Below are positions 35,279-44,444 of a stretch of 64,000 nt of DNA, piece by piece (position 1 is the stretch's first letter; each line of letters opens with the position of its first letter). Under the pieces are notes generated by a model. The model ran no database searches and had not been told where the DNA came from. It was given only the letters and a program-made list of their open reading frames with translations. The position numbers were made by a program, and so were the translations under genes. The stretch spans positions 248,001 through 312,000 of the forward strand of contig JAOZHZ010000004.1 of the NCBI GenBank assembly GCA_026014615.1, read 5' to 3'. Origin of the DNA: Candidatus Bathyarchaeota archaeon (GTDB lineage Archaea > Thermoproteota > Bathyarchaeia > Bathyarchaeales > Bathycorpusculaceae).

Positions 35279-35956
35279 TTAGATTCGCAGAATCACGTTT
35301 TGCGCGTACTTCTGCAGGGTCTCTGCAAATTCACCTATGACTTCAGGTGCATAAGGACGAAGCGCTTGGAAGCGTTTGTCCAGCGTGTCTTCGGCTACGA
35401 ACTGCTGCAACGCCACTGTTTGGGCGCCTTTCGCTACTTCCCCGATACAAGCTACGTCTTCAGCCGTAACTAAGTCAGGAACCAGCGTCGTGCGGAACTC
35501 GTAGGGCACCTTGCCCGTTTTTAAGATTTCCACGGTCTGCATTAGCCCAGCCGTATCCTGTGCGCCTAACCGAGAGTACTTATCGGGTGAGGTCTTCAAA
35601 TCCAAAGCCACGTAATCTACGCTGCCGAGGCATTCTTCGAGGACTTCGGGAAAGAAGCCGTTGGTGTCCAGCTTCACAAAGAAACCGCGTTCTTTCAGTT
35701 TAGCCAAGAACTTGGGGAGCTCCTTGTGCATGCAGGGTTCTCCGCCTGTGATTACAACGGCGTCAACGTATTTTTTGCGCGCTTCCAACAGTTCCAGCGC
35801 GGTAGCTTCCTGCAGAAACGGCGGCTGAGGGTCTACGGCTATGCGCCAATTGTGACAAAAGCCGCAGCGCAGGTTACATCCAGGGGTGAAGAGGACAGAG
35901 GCGATTTTGTTGGGGTAATCAACTAGGCTAATTTTTTGCAGTCCACTAAACTTCAT
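35279..35956 (-). CDS. nrdG: Anaerobic ribonucleotide reductase activating protein
   Basis: A 225-residue radical SAM activase. The cluster motif is CNLRCGFC (CxxxCxxC) near residue 28 in the context VLFTPGCNLRCGFCHNW, followed by ITGGEPCMH and KLDTNGFF. It generates the glycyl radical on NrdD. It lies 16 bases downstream of nrdD on the same strand and is the last gene of the nrdR-nrdD-nrdG unit. The length and the C-terminal ARG-type barrel match the archaeal NrdG group. Confidence 0.9.
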   Translation of the reverse strand: MKFSGLQKISLVDYPNKIASVLFTPGCNLRCGFCHNWRIAVDPQPPFLQEATALELLEARKKYVDAVVITGGEPCMHKELPKFLAKLKERGFFVKLDTNGFFPEVLEECLGSVDYVALDLKTSPDKYSRLGAQDTAGLMQTVEILKTGKVPYEFRTTLVPDLVTAEDVACIGEVAKGAQTVALQQFVAEDTLDKRFQALRPYAPEVIGEFAETLQKYAQNVILRI

Positions 35957-35971
35957 AGATAGGTCACTCGG

Positions 35972-38098
35972 TTAAGCAGTCACTGGCGCAGGTACCATAA
36001 CTGCTGATTTATCAAAGGTTTTACGCAGGACAAATTCTGCTTGTTTTCCGTCGTTCCACTGGTCCACGGGTCTTAGGTAGCCTACTACTCGGCTGTAGAC
36101 TTCGCTGTTTGCTCCGCACACAGGGCATTTTTTGTGTTCGCCGCTGACGTATCCGTGGGTTGGGCAGATGCTGAAGGTGGGTGTCAAAGTGAAGTATGGA
36201 AGTTTGCTGTTCCAACTGACTTTTTTGATGAGTTCCGCTGCTGATTTCCACGAGTGCAGGCGTTCGCCAAGGAAAATGTGGAAGACGGTTCCGCCTGTGT
36301 AGAGACTTTGCAGTTGCTCCTGATTTTCTAAAGCGTCAAAGATGTCTCCGCTGAAGTCCACTGGCAGTTGGCTGCTGTTAGTGTAGAAGGGTTCGGCGTG
36401 GTTGTTGACGACTTGGCGGTGGTTTGCAAAGATGATGTTGGGGTGCCGCCGTTTGTCTATGCGTGCTAGTCTGTAGGAGGTACCATCTGCGGGTGTGGCT
36501 TCGAGGTTGTAGATGTCGCCTGTTTCTTCTTGGTACATCATAAGCCGTTTGCGCATGAATGTCAACGTCTTCACCGCGAACTCTAAGCCCTCCTTTGTTC
36601 CGAGGTTCTGTCCCAAAAGGTTCACAAGGGATTCGTTGATGCCGACTAAGCCGATGGTGGAAAAGTGGTTCTTCCAGTACTTATCATATTTCGCCTTGAC
36701 GTGACGCAGGTAACGGCGGCTGTACGGGTACAAACCGTTCTCCGTAAACGCCTCCAACGCTTTACGCTTGATTTCCAAACTGGCGCGGGCGGTGTCCATG
36801 GCGCCTTCTATGCGTTCAAAGTATTCATCTTCGTCTTTGGATAGGTAACCAATGCGGGGCATGTTCAAGGTGACCACACCGATGCTGCCTGTCAGGGGGT
36901 TAGCTCCAAAGAAGCCTCCGCCGCGTTTGCGCAGTTCACGGTTGTCTATGCGTAGGCGGCAGCACATGCTTCGGACGTCTTCGGGTTTCATGTCGCTGTT
37001 TACGAAGTTGCTAAAGTAGGGAACGCCGTATTTGGCGGTGACTTCAAAGATTTTCTGCGCTACTGGGGAGTCCCAGTCGAAGTCTCGGGTTATGTTGTAG
37101 GTGGGAATGGGAAAAGTGAAGACTCTGCCTTTAGAGTCACCTTGAGCCATGACTTCGGCGAAGGCAGTGTTGAACATCTCCATTTCTTTGGTCATGTCGC
37201 CGTAGGTGTCTTGAGTTACTTTGCCGTTAAAGAGTACGCCTTCGTTTTTCATGAATTCGGGCACGGTTAAGTCCAACGTTAGATTGGTGAAGGGTGTCTG
37301 GAATCCGACGCGGGTAGGCACGTTCATGTTGAAGAAGAATTCCTGCAAGCCCTGCTCTACCTCTTTCTGGTTTAAGTGGTCGTAGCGGATGAACGGGGCT
37401 AAGTAAGTGTCAAAATTGCTGAACGCCTGGGCGCCTGCGGCTTCGCCCTGTAGAGTGTAGAAGAAGTTTACAACTTGCCCCAGAGCAGTACGAAAGTGCT
37501 TGGCAGGTTTGCTTTCGATTTTTCCGTGCACTCCACCGAATCCTGACATGAGCAGGTCACTGACGTCCCATCCTACGCAGTAGGGTCCTAAGACGCCCAA
37601 GTCGTGAATGTGGATGTCACCTGCAAAGTGTGCGTCAGCTATGTCTTCAGGGTAGATTCGGCTTATCCAGTACTTCGCGATTACGGTGCTTGAGAGGTAA
37701 TTGTTTAAGCCTTGAAGCGAGTAGCTCATGTTACTGTTTTCTTTAACTCGCCAGTCTTCAACCTCCAAGTATTGGTCAACAAGGTCTGCTGAACTAAGCA
37801 ACGCCGCGAGTTCGCGCATGTCCTGATGCTGTTTACGGTAAAGGATGTAAGCTTTAGCTGTCTGTGCATGACCGTTCTCTATGAGCCTTTTTTCGACAAG
37901 GTCTTGAATTTCCTCAACAGTTGGGCAGCCGTCCTCGCCAAAGTGGCTTTGAAGTTCACCTACGACTTGGGCACTAATTTTCTTTGCCTGTCCACGGTCT
38001 CTGCCGCCTACAGCTTTCGCTGCCTTCCAAACGGCTACGGTTATGCGTTCTGGATCGAAAGGTTCTAGTTTCCCATCACGTTTCCTAACATACTTCAT
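35972..38098 (-). CDS. nrdD: Anaerobic (class III) ribonucleoside-triphosphate reductase
   Basis: A 708-residue glycyl-radical enzyme that makes dNTPs without oxygen. An N-terminal ATP-cone (residues 1-95, YVRKRDGKLEPFDPERITVA) gives allosteric control. The core includes NVPTRVGFQTPFTNLTLDL and CCRLRIDNRELRKRGGGFFG, the C-terminal zinc site is CPTHGYVSGEHKKCPVC, and the glycyl-radical region is RVVGYLRPVDQWNDGKQAEF. Its start overlaps the end of nrdR as ATGA. No intein or insertion is visible. Confidence 0.94.
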   Translation of the reverse strand: MKYVRKRDGKLEPFDPERITVAVWKAAKAVGGRDRGQAKKISAQVVGELQSHFGEDGCPTVEEIQDLVEKRLIENGHAQTAKAYILYRKQHQDMRELAALLSSADLVDQYLEVEDWRVKENSNMSYSLQGLNNYLSSTVIAKYWISRIYPEDIADAHFAGDIHIHDLGVLGPYCVGWDVSDLLMSGFGGVHGKIESKPAKHFRTALGQVVNFFYTLQGEAAGAQAFSNFDTYLAPFIRYDHLNQKEVEQGLQEFFFNMNVPTRVGFQTPFTNLTLDLTVPEFMKNEGVLFNGKVTQDTYGDMTKEMEMFNTAFAEVMAQGDSKGRVFTFPIPTYNITRDFDWDSPVAQKIFEVTAKYGVPYFSNFVNSDMKPEDVRSMCCRLRIDNRELRKRGGGFFGANPLTGSIGVVTLNMPRIGYLSKDEDEYFERIEGAMDTARASLEIKRKALEAFTENGLYPYSRRYLRHVKAKYDKYWKNHFSTIGLVGINESLVNLLGQNLGTKEGLEFAVKTLTFMRKRLMMYQEETGDIYNLEATPADGTSYRLARIDKRRHPNIIFANHRQVVNNHAEPFYTNSSQLPVDFSGDIFDALENQEQLQSLYTGGTVFHIFLGERLHSWKSAAELIKKVSWNSKLPYFTLTPTFSICPTHGYVSGEHKKCPVCGANSEVYSRVVGYLRPVDQWNDGKQAEFVLRKTFDKSAVMVPAPVTA

Positions 38099-38544
38099 TC
38101 TTTTTTCACCTCAAGGAGTAACTGCCTGAAATCTTCAGGCTCCTCAAACTTCTTGTAAACCGAGGCAAAGCGGATGTAAGCAATACGGTCCAAGTCTTTG
38201 AGGTACTTCATGACTAAATCGCCAATTTCCTGCGACGACACCTCTTCCTTACCCCTTAACATCAAATCCTGTCGAACCCACCCAGCCAACTCATGAATTT
38301 GCTCCAAAGACACAGGTCGTTTCTCGCAGGCTTTCTGCAGCCCACGTATAATCTTGTTTGCGTCAAACCGCTCAAGCTTATCGTCTTTTTTCCTAACCAT
38401 CATTTCGATGGTTTCGATGTACTCGTAGGTTGTGAAGCGTTTGCCGCATTTGATACATTCTTTTCTTCGGCGCGTAGTATTCTGTGGGGAGTCGCGTGTT
38501 TCTAGAGTTTTGAGTTCTTCAGATGCGCAGTAAGGGCACTTCAT
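38095..38544 (-). CDS. nrdR: Transcriptional repressor NrdR
   Basis: A 149-residue regulator: an N-terminal zinc ribbon, MKCPYCASEELKTLETRDSP, then CIKCGKRFTTYEYIE, followed by an ATP-cone domain (KDDKLERFDANKIIRGLQKA and on). It binds ATP/dATP and represses ribonucleotide reductase genes in bacteria. The frame extends to 38571 but the standard start MKCPYC at 38544 is chosen. It overlaps nrdD as ATGA, so the two are made together, which suits autoregulation of this operon. NrdR is common in bacteria and patchy in archaea. Confidence 0.9.
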   Translation of the reverse strand: MKCPYCASEELKTLETRDSPQNTTRRRKECIKCGKRFTTYEYIETIEMMVRKKDDKLERFDANKIIRGLQKACEKRPVSLEQIHELAGWVRQDLMLRGKEEVSSQEIGDLVMKYLKDLDRIAYIRFASVYKKFEEPEDFRQLLLEVKKE

Positions 38545-38871
38545 TTTGGTTCGCCTAAAGTGATTAGCCACGTAGTGTTTAATTGGTACTGTTATCCACT
38601 AAGCATAGCGCAGTATTTACTTTTTGTAGACAGCAAAATGTGTAAGCCACTCAAAATGCTGAACATGAATTGTACACAATCCAGTGGAGTACAAGGCATC
38701 AGAGATCAGAGAGTTGACCTTGTTTCACCGTCAGCCCAGCGTTTTTGTTTTATATACGCTTAAGCCGACTTTTTTAAAGCGCTTTTCCCAAAACACCGAA
38801 AAATACGACAAATCCATCATTAAAGTGGCTAAACAAAACATAAATACGAAAAGCGAAGTAAAGACAGAAAA
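38545..38871. other. Intergenic stretch upstream of nrdR
   Basis: Holds the nrdR promoter on the minus strand. A TATA-like TTTTATATACGC lies near 38749 on the plus strand, with no gene behind it that I can support. No clear NrdR box was found by eye. Confidence 0.3.
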
Positions 38872-39351
38872 CTAGTGATGTTTCCTGTTGGCGCTGGTTC
38901 TTGCTGTTTCAGTACCCAATTCTTTGACACGGGTTTCTATAAACTCGGCAATTTTTTCTTCGCTAAACACCTTTTCTTCCGACTGCTTCTCCAACTGTTC
39001 TTTAATTGTTTGAAGTATTTTTTCCACATCGAAGGGTTTCATCACGTAGGCGTCAGCACCTTTGTTGACGGCGCCCACGGCGTTTTGCAGCGTCGGATAT
39101 CCTGTAACTATGATTTTGCGCATTTTCGGTTTAGTTTCCCGCAGTTGGGAGAGTAAGTCTATGCCTTCCATGTCGGGTAAGCGTACATCAACTAAGGCTA
39201 AATTGAAGAAAGCGTTCTCGCTTTTTTCTATACCCTTCTTAGCGGTTTCAGCTATGTCAATGACGTAGCCTTCATCTTCTAGAATTGTTTGAAGCACTTT
39301 TCTTATGTTCTCATCATCGTCGATTATAAGTATACGCGCTGGTTTCCCCAC
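38872..39351 (-). CDS. Response regulator, receiver domain only
   Basis: A 159-residue CheY-like protein. Receiver-domain landmarks: ILIIDDDENIRKVL (acidic pocket), LALVDVRLPDMEGIDLL with the phospho-acceptor Asp, KIIVTGYPTL (Thr) and ADAYVMKPFDVEKI (Lys). Residues 125-159 form a charged helix and a Ser/Asn-rich tail, with no output domain. It must act through a partner or as a phospho-relay. No histidine kinase lies beside it in the window; the HATPase fragment at 63.8 kb is far away. The gene ends with TAG. Confidence 0.85.
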   Translation of the reverse strand: MGKPARILIIDDDENIRKVLQTILEDEGYVIDIAETAKKGIEKSENAFFNLALVDVRLPDMEGIDLLSQLRETKPKMRKIIVTGYPTLQNAVGAVNKGADAYVMKPFDVEKILQTIKEQLEKQSEEKVFSEEKIAEFIETRVKELGTETARTSANRKHH

Positions 39352-39478
39352 AGTTTTCCCTCAGTTTAAGTTAATCCGATTGCACCTCAATAGACTTGAA
39401 GCCGAAGCAAGCGAAACATTGCAACCGATTAATAAAGAGGTTATGAATTGCTAATATATATTACAAACGGAAAAGAAA

Positions 39479-39829
39479 TCACAAGTTTTGTTGTGTTGTA
39501 CAGGTTGAAGCTACAAAAGTCTGTCGAGCCGCATCTACATACTTAATGAATTCAAGTTGACAATTGTCCTCTAATTGTAAAGGTTGACCGATTTCTGAAT
39601 AGAGGTTCTTCATGATTAAAATTTCTAGATACCTTGAGCCTACACCAAAAATTGCCTCAAGCGCTGATTGAAAATGTGTAAGGTTTTTTGGAATGTCATT
39701 CTTTGACATTTTGAAGTTATTTTCAATATGAAAATATATGGATTGCCTTGCTGAGCCACCAAGTGAAAAAAGTGCCTTATCTATAGAGTCCAGCAGGATT
39801 TTGTTGAAACCTTTTGATTTTACAGCCAT
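39479..39829 (-). CDS. NitrOD5-like small protein
   Basis: A 116-residue protein from the start MAVKSKGFNKILLDSIDKAL. It resembles the NitrOD5 domain found in Thaumarchaeota and related archaea: LLDSIDKALFSLGGSARQSI, then HIENNFKMSKNDIPKN and LEAIFGVGSRYLEILIMKNL. That domain occurs as an output module of signalling proteins. An upstream in-frame ATG (39898) adds 23 residues and is less likely. It lies 127 bases from the receiver-domain gene on the same strand, so a joint signalling role is possible. Family assignment is from memory and moderate. Confidence 0.55.
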   Translation of the reverse strand: MAVKSKGFNKILLDSIDKALFSLGGSARQSIYFHIENNFKMSKNDIPKNLTHFQSALEAIFGVGSRYLEILIMKNLYSEIGQPLQLEDNCQLEFIKYVDAARQTFVASTCTTQQNL

Positions 39830-39967
39830 GATTAACCCACACACTATGTCCCTAACGGAACACTCTGGAAGCCTCGAACAGCGACGAGTACAATTCATTT
39901 AAGTTGTATTTGAATTTAAACCTAATGAATCTTCAAGACGCATTTTTGTACGTTACCACAGAATAGG

Positions 39968-40153
39968 TTAGAATTCATTCGCAGGCTTCTCTCTATGCAG
40001 AGTCTCTTTAACTAAACTCAGCTCTTTTGCGTAATCCATAAACGCCATCCGCAACGTTTCGCTTTCGCTGGTTCCCAGACGCCTTGCTAATTCACAAAGA
40101 ATTGCCCGTTGCTCCTTACTTAAAACCACTTTAACTACGCATTTTCTAGCCAT
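39968..40153 (-). CDS. Ribbon-helix-helix regulator
   Basis: From MARKCVVKVVLSKEQRAILC at 40153 the product is 61 residues with a beta strand (CVVKVVLS), two helices (EQRAILCELARRLGTSESET and LRMAFMDYAKELSL) and a basic end, the pattern of CopG/Arc DNA-binding proteins. A longer frame to 40252 has a Gly/Arg-rich, unlikely N-terminus. It stands divergently to the virion gene cluster that starts at 40293, so it may control it. Confidence 0.65.
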   Translation of the reverse strand: MARKCVVKVVLSKEQRAILCELARRLGTSESETLRMAFMDYAKELSLVKETLHREKPANEF

Positions 40154-40292
40154 TACGTCATCATCACTTAACCTAAGTCCCCACAGGATGGTCACGCATT
40201 GCCCCCTCCGCGCGCCAACCAACGGTACAATTCGCCTTTTTGGGTTTCCCAACTATATAATGGCAGTATCAGATGTGTGAGGTCAAACAGAA

Positions 40293-41465
40293 ATGCCATG
40301 GGAAGAGACAAAACAGTTTATCCGAAGCGGGCACCGAAGCCCCGAAGAATTCCACCCCGACACCCTAAAAACAATCACCCTAAACGAGGAAGAAGGAATC
40401 CAAGCCGTAGTCGGCAAGCCAAAAGCCGAAGCTGAAGCCACCACGGAAGTACAAAGTTACCTTTTTGACAAGGCTAAAGGTTGGACGGTGGAGAAAGCCA
40501 AAGCGTGGTTCTCACAGCACCATCAAAATAACGTTTCAGAGAAAGTTTGGGCGGTTTTGCCTTTTGAAATCAAGGAGAAGATTGCTGAGAAGCCACTGCG
40601 GATACAGGGAGTTGCTTTAACTGCGGGGATAAGTCGGAACTTGAATATTTACACCGCCACGGAATTAGAGCGTTTCGCGGGTAAACTTGTCAACGCTCCC
40701 ATGTACATTGAACATGTCGCGGTTCCAAATGCAGTGGGCAAAGTCACCAAAGCCACATGGGACGGGCAACGGTTGCTGTATGAAGCTGAGGTTTTCGACG
40801 AGGAAACCGCAGACAAAATCATCAAAGGACTCATCAAACACGTAAGTGTAGGCGCAGACTACGAAACCGTCGACTTCCTCAGTGGCAAAGTCCCCCATGG
40901 ACTGCACAACGCCGAAGTCAGCCTCGTAGCTGTACCAGGTATACCTGAAGCTAACATCCAAATCATGGAAAAACTCCACCTCAAAAACGCTCTAGAACCC
41001 CTAATCGCAGGAGAATATATTTTGGGTTTTCAGCAGGATTTTTCAGCTTTTCTTCCGGAACATTTCTGCACGGTTTGGCTGGACAGGGAAAACGGCGTGT
41101 TAGCAATTATGGGTAAGTTGCGAAGCAAACCTGAAACGCAAAGGACAGTCGCTATTTTCTTTGCCAAAGACAAAATGTGGGACCAACTTAGAATTGCGGA
41201 CTGGCTTAAGCTGCACCCTGACTACATGATGCCCGCTCCAGCAAACCAAACGCCCACAGGCATAAACGTGGAGGAACTTTTCAAACAGCCAACCGAACCC
41301 ACAATACCCGTAAACGAGGCAGTAGCTCTCATCAAACAGGTTTTGCCTTCGCCTCTGGTGCAGCGCAGCTGGAGTTTAGGTCCGCAGCGGATGTGTCAAG
41401 AACTGCGCAGGGCGGTTTGGAAGCTTCAAAACGGAAATTCAAAGTCACAAAGTGACCGCGAGTAG
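40293..41465 (+). CDS. Prohead protease, HK97-like
   Basis: A 390-residue protein. Residues 100-215 carry the serine-protease core of phage prohead proteases: GVALTAGISRNLNIYTATEL, then YIEHVAVPNAVGKV (catalytic His141) and IKHVSVGADY (Ser185), followed by the NAEVSLVAVPGIPEANIQIM strand pair. The N-terminal 90 residues (WEETKQFIRSGHR, FDKAKGWTVEKAKAWFSQHH) and the C-terminal 150 are extra; the last part could be a scaffold. It cleaves capsid protein during head maturation. First gene of the virion cluster. No terminase precedes it. Confidence 0.8.
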   Translation: MPWEETKQFIRSGHRSPEEFHPDTLKTITLNEEEGIQAVVGKPKAEAEATTEVQSYLFDKAKGWTVEKAKAWFSQHHQNNVSEKVWAVLPFEIKEKIAEKPLRIQGVALTAGISRNLNIYTATELERFAGKLVNAPMYIEHVAVPNAVGKVTKATWDGQRLLYEAEVFDEETADKIIKGLIKHVSVGADYETVDFLSGKVPHGLHNAEVSLVAVPGIPEANIQIMEKLHLKNALEPLIAGEYILGFQQDFSAFLPEHFCTVWLDRENGVLAIMGKLRSKPETQRTVAIFFAKDKMWDQLRIADWLKLHPDYMMPAPANQTPTGINVEELFKQPTEPTIPVNEAVALIKQVLPSPLVQRSWSLGPQRMCQELRRAVWKLQNGNSKSQSDRE

Positions 41466-41512
41466 CTGAGGACGAACTTGGCGAAAACGAAAAATATGGA
41501 GAAGGATGGAAA

Positions 41513-41938
41513 ATGACTGATTACACAGGCAAAAGCTGGATGAGCATTGGCGAAACAGATGATCCCCACGCGGTTGTGGAGTCTTTTGAGGCAGCCGCAG
41601 AAGTAACCAAAGGCGACCCCGTCTATTTTAGTGCAGACCACAAGGTTACCCCCGCCGCTTCAGCACAGGATTGCATGGGCGTGGCGGTTAAGGATGCAGC
41701 TTTAGGAGAGCAGTGCGCCGTTTTAACACGTGGCAAAGTCAAAGTGAAAGCAGGCGGCGCCATAACACGAGGCAAAGCCGTTTTCGGAGCGGACGCCTCA
41801 AAACGAGTACTGGAGCTGTCAGACCAAGCTGTTGACGAAGCCGGAAGCGAAACGTACACGGTCTACTACAACCGCAAACTTGGAACTGCTTTAGAAACCA
41901 CAACCGCCGCGGACGACCTGCTTTTCATCAAACTATGA
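41513..41938 (+). CDS. Capsid decoration (cement) protein, DUF2190-like
   Basis: A 141-residue beta-rich protein: YTGKSWMSIGETDDPHAVV, then AEVTKGDPVYFSADHKVTP, CMGVAVKDAALGEQCAVLTR and GKVKVKAGGAITRGKAVF. This repeat of turn-and-strand with GD and G-R-G-K positions is the DUF2190 pattern of head-stabilising proteins in tailed phages. It overlaps the start of the capsid gene by four bases. Position and size support the call. Confidence 0.65.
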   Translation: MTDYTGKSWMSIGETDDPHAVVESFEAAAEVTKGDPVYFSADHKVTPAASAQDCMGVAVKDAALGEQCAVLTRGKVKVKAGGAITRGKAVFGADASKRVLELSDQAVDEAGSETYTVYYNRKLGTALETTTAADDLLFIKL

Positions 41939-42909
41939 GGCGACCGAACGTGAAGCCGAAACTTTTTGAGTCTTTAATGCAGCGCGACGGCGGCGAATTC
42001 AAAGAACATGTCGAGAACCTGCGTCATAAGGCGAACGTGCATCCGTTTCTAAAGCGGTACTGTGAAGTGGGCGTCCGCGAAGGCTTATTCTGCGATTCTG
42101 TAGGCGCGTTGGGTCGGTTGCATGACACGTTGGTGCAGGCGGCGTATCCTGAGATGATTGGCAGAAGCATAATCACTGTGATGCCCACGTCTGAGGCTAT
42201 GGAACGGTTCCCGCTGGAGTCAGACGCGGTGGCGTACCGATACGCAGAAGGCTCCGCTACCCGACTGGGAGGCAAAAAGAACGCAACGGTTGATGTCTAC
42301 ACGAATGTGCTTGCTGACGCTTCGGAAGAGTGGACCCGAGAGTTTCTTGAGGACGCCACTTGGAACGTCATGGACAGCATGGTGGAAAAAGTTGGCAGAG
42401 CACTAGGTGAAGAAGAAACCGACGCGGTTCTTGCGCTTTACGGGGCAGTTGAAGATTCGGATTTGGCGGGTGGCGCCCCCATAGACCAAGGCACCGCTGC
42501 GATGAACTGGAACGGACTGGTCAAGCTGCATGATGCGGTTCGAGGCGAGAACTGGCGCCCCACGGTCTTAGCTGTGAATGAAACGCAGCTGCATCAGTTG
42601 CTGTCAGATGACAAGTTCATTCACGCGCAGTATCTGCCTTCGGAGCAGACGAATCTGGAGCAGGGCAGCATCGGCAACATTTTAGGCATGCGGGTTTGCG
42701 CCAGCACGCTGGTGCCTAACGGAACAGCGTATGCGATAGACACGCGGGTTGCCTCAGTTATGCTGCTGCGGCGGGACATAACAGTGGATGACTGGGAAGA
42801 CATCAAAAACGGCAAGTACGGTGTCCGAGCAACCACCCGATTCGGCGTAGGCATCCTGCGAAGCAACGCCATAGCCAAAATGGTCAACATATCCAACAGC
42901 TTAACCTAA
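41935..42909 (+). CDS. Major capsid protein, HK97 fold
   Basis: A 324-residue protein whose layout fits HK97-fold capsid proteins: a charged N-terminal arm (residues 1-60), a long spine helix with WTREFLEDATWNVMDSMVEK and VGRALGEEETDAVL, a P-loop/A-domain region with PTVLAVNETQLHQLLSDD, and C-terminal strands ending RFGVGILRSNAIAKMVNIS. The N-terminal arm likely holds the delta domain removed by the protease upstream. It overlaps the cement gene, and its level is probably high: the spacing to its SD is tight. No viral hallmark beyond the fold is visible. Confidence 0.8.
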   Translation: MRRPNVKPKLFESLMQRDGGEFKEHVENLRHKANVHPFLKRYCEVGVREGLFCDSVGALGRLHDTLVQAAYPEMIGRSIITVMPTSEAMERFPLESDAVAYRYAEGSATRLGGKKNATVDVYTNVLADASEEWTREFLEDATWNVMDSMVEKVGRALGEEETDAVLALYGAVEDSDLAGGAPIDQGTAAMNWNGLVKLHDAVRGENWRPTVLAVNETQLHQLLSDDKFIHAQYLPSEQTNLEQGSIGNILGMRVCASTLVPNGTAYAIDTRVASVMLLRRDITVDDWEDIKNGKYGVRATTRFGVGILRSNAIAKMVNISNSLT

Positions 42910-42978
42910 ACGGAGACGAGCACATGACCCACCCATCCTCCCCTTTTCTCTTGGAACAAAAATTGTGAGTGTTTGAAG

Positions 42979-43218
42979 ATGAGACGTTTAACTGAAAGAA
43001 TGAAGTTGGCAAAGACCGTTCTGCATGAATTGCGTAGGCAGCCTCTTTGCCGAACTGAGCTTGAGAAGCGAACTGTCCGCCGACTGGGCACGCACGCCTC
43101 CTTTGAGGGTATTTTCCGCTTTCTTGTTCAAGGCGGCTACGTGCAGAAGAGCGGGCAGGAACACCGCGCTGCCTACAGGATAACAGAAAAAGGAGCCAAG
43201 TTTTTGGAGGTAATCTAG
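42979..43218 (+). CDS. Winged-helix protein inside the virion cluster
   Basis: About 79 residues, MRRLTERMKLAKTVLHELRR, then QPLCRTELEKRTVRRLGTHA, EGIFRFLVQGGYVQKSG and HRAAYRITEKGAKFLEVI. Helix-turn-helix with a wing, like archaeal PadR/MarR-type small regulators. A TTG two codons upstream is an alternative start. It stops with TAG, overlapping the portal start by one base. A DNA-binding protein between capsid and portal is unusual; it could regulate the late genes or bind DNA for packaging. Confidence 0.7.
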   Translation: MRRLTERMKLAKTVLHELRRQPLCRTELEKRTVRRLGTHASFEGIFRFLVQGGYVQKSGQEHRAAYRITEKGAKFLEVI

Positions 43219-44444
43219 TGAGCAAAATCTTGAAGCGATTAACCGAATCGTTCCCCATAAAAACCCATAGCGGCTACGCATTTCCCCAACGAAGCCTAAT
43301 CTATGAAACCCCAACCGTGCCCATGTGTGAGGTTATGGCGCTTTACGAGCGGGACCACACCTGCAAGGCAAGTGTGGATTTGCTTGCGGCTTCCACCGTG
43401 GGCTCAGGCTTCTACACCACCATAAACCAAAACTACGACAGGGCAACGGAAGCCAAACGCGCAGTCGACGAATTTAACGAAGCTGTGAATTTGGATACCC
43501 TGTTATGTGACATGGCACGGACGTTGATTGCCTGTGGCAACGACTTCTGGCTTAAACTCACGCCCCAAAAGCTTTCTGACCTACACAGGATACCCGTTGA
43601 CGCCGTCGAACGCATCGAACAACGCAACTTAGCCGAAGCTGCGGGTGCCCTAAAAATTCCCTACGACGTAGAAAGCTACAAGTTGAGACAAAAGTACGGC
43701 GGCGGCAAACTGGCTCCTGAAGCGGTGGTTCACTGGCGAATTAACCCGCTTGATCAGTCAGGGTTCGGCACAGGAGTGCTGCAGGTTTTGTTACATTCTT
43801 TGGCGTTGCATTCGGACAAGCGGCCTGCGTTTGCGTGGATGAAAGCCAAAATCGAACGCATCATGCCCAAGATTTTTGAGAAGTACGCTGGACCCGACGT
43901 TTTAGCGTTGCTGGAGCGGGCAGACGAAAACACCATCCGCAACTTCGAGGCAGCCATCAAAAACCGCGGTGAAGAAGGCGCGTGGCTTTTCTACAACGGC
44001 AAAGGCACCATCCAGCCCGTGACGCTTGACCCTCGGGCACGCTTCGAATACTACGTGGATCACCTGATTAACCAGTTCTACTTAGGCTGCGAAACCCCGC
44101 TACCCAGACTGTTTAGTACGCCGGGTTTTACGGAGGCGTCGGCGAAAGCGGCACTGGAGCTGCAGAACATGCTCATCAACCCTGTGCAGCGGTACATTAA
44201 ACGGCAGGTGGAGCGGGAGCTTTTCAGCGTGGTGCTTGTTCAGGCCGGGTTTGAGCCGGTTAAGGCGCAGGCGCGTTTGCATTGGGGTACTCCGCAGACT
44301 AAGGAGGTCAGCGCGGCGGATTTGTTGCGGGCGGCAGAGTTAAAGTTGATTCGGGAAGAAGAGTTTCGCAAGAACGCCTTAAAATTCGGGTGGGAACTCT
44401 GGGCAAACACCGAACCAAAGTTGGAGGGCGCGAACGGTGACTGA
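43218..44444 (+). CDS. Portal protein
   Basis: A 408-residue phage portal. The N-terminal half has ALYERDHTCKASVDLLAAST, DMARTLIACGNDFWLKL and EAVVHWRINPLDQSGFGTGV; the second half has the clip and stem region with HLINQFYLGCETPLPRL and LELQNMLINPVQRYIKRQVE. It forms the dodecamer at the head vertex through which DNA enters. It starts with GTG behind TTTTTGGAGGT. In most tailed phages the portal lies upstream of protease and capsid; here it is downstream, and no terminase gene accompanies it. Confidence 0.82.
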   Translation: MSKILKRLTESFPIKTHSGYAFPQRSLIYETPTVPMCEVMALYERDHTCKASVDLLAASTVGSGFYTTINQNYDRATEAKRAVDEFNEAVNLDTLLCDMARTLIACGNDFWLKLTPQKLSDLHRIPVDAVERIEQRNLAEAAGALKIPYDVESYKLRQKYGGGKLAPEAVVHWRINPLDQSGFGTGVLQVLLHSLALHSDKRPAFAWMKAKIERIMPKIFEKYAGPDVLALLERADENTIRNFEAAIKNRGEEGAWLFYNGKGTIQPVTLDPRARFEYYVDHLINQFYLGCETPLPRLFSTPGFTEASAKAALELQNMLINPVQRYIKRQVERELFSVVLVQAGFEPVKAQARLHWGTPQTKEVSAADLLRAAELKLIREEEFRKNALKFGWELWANTEPKLEGANGD

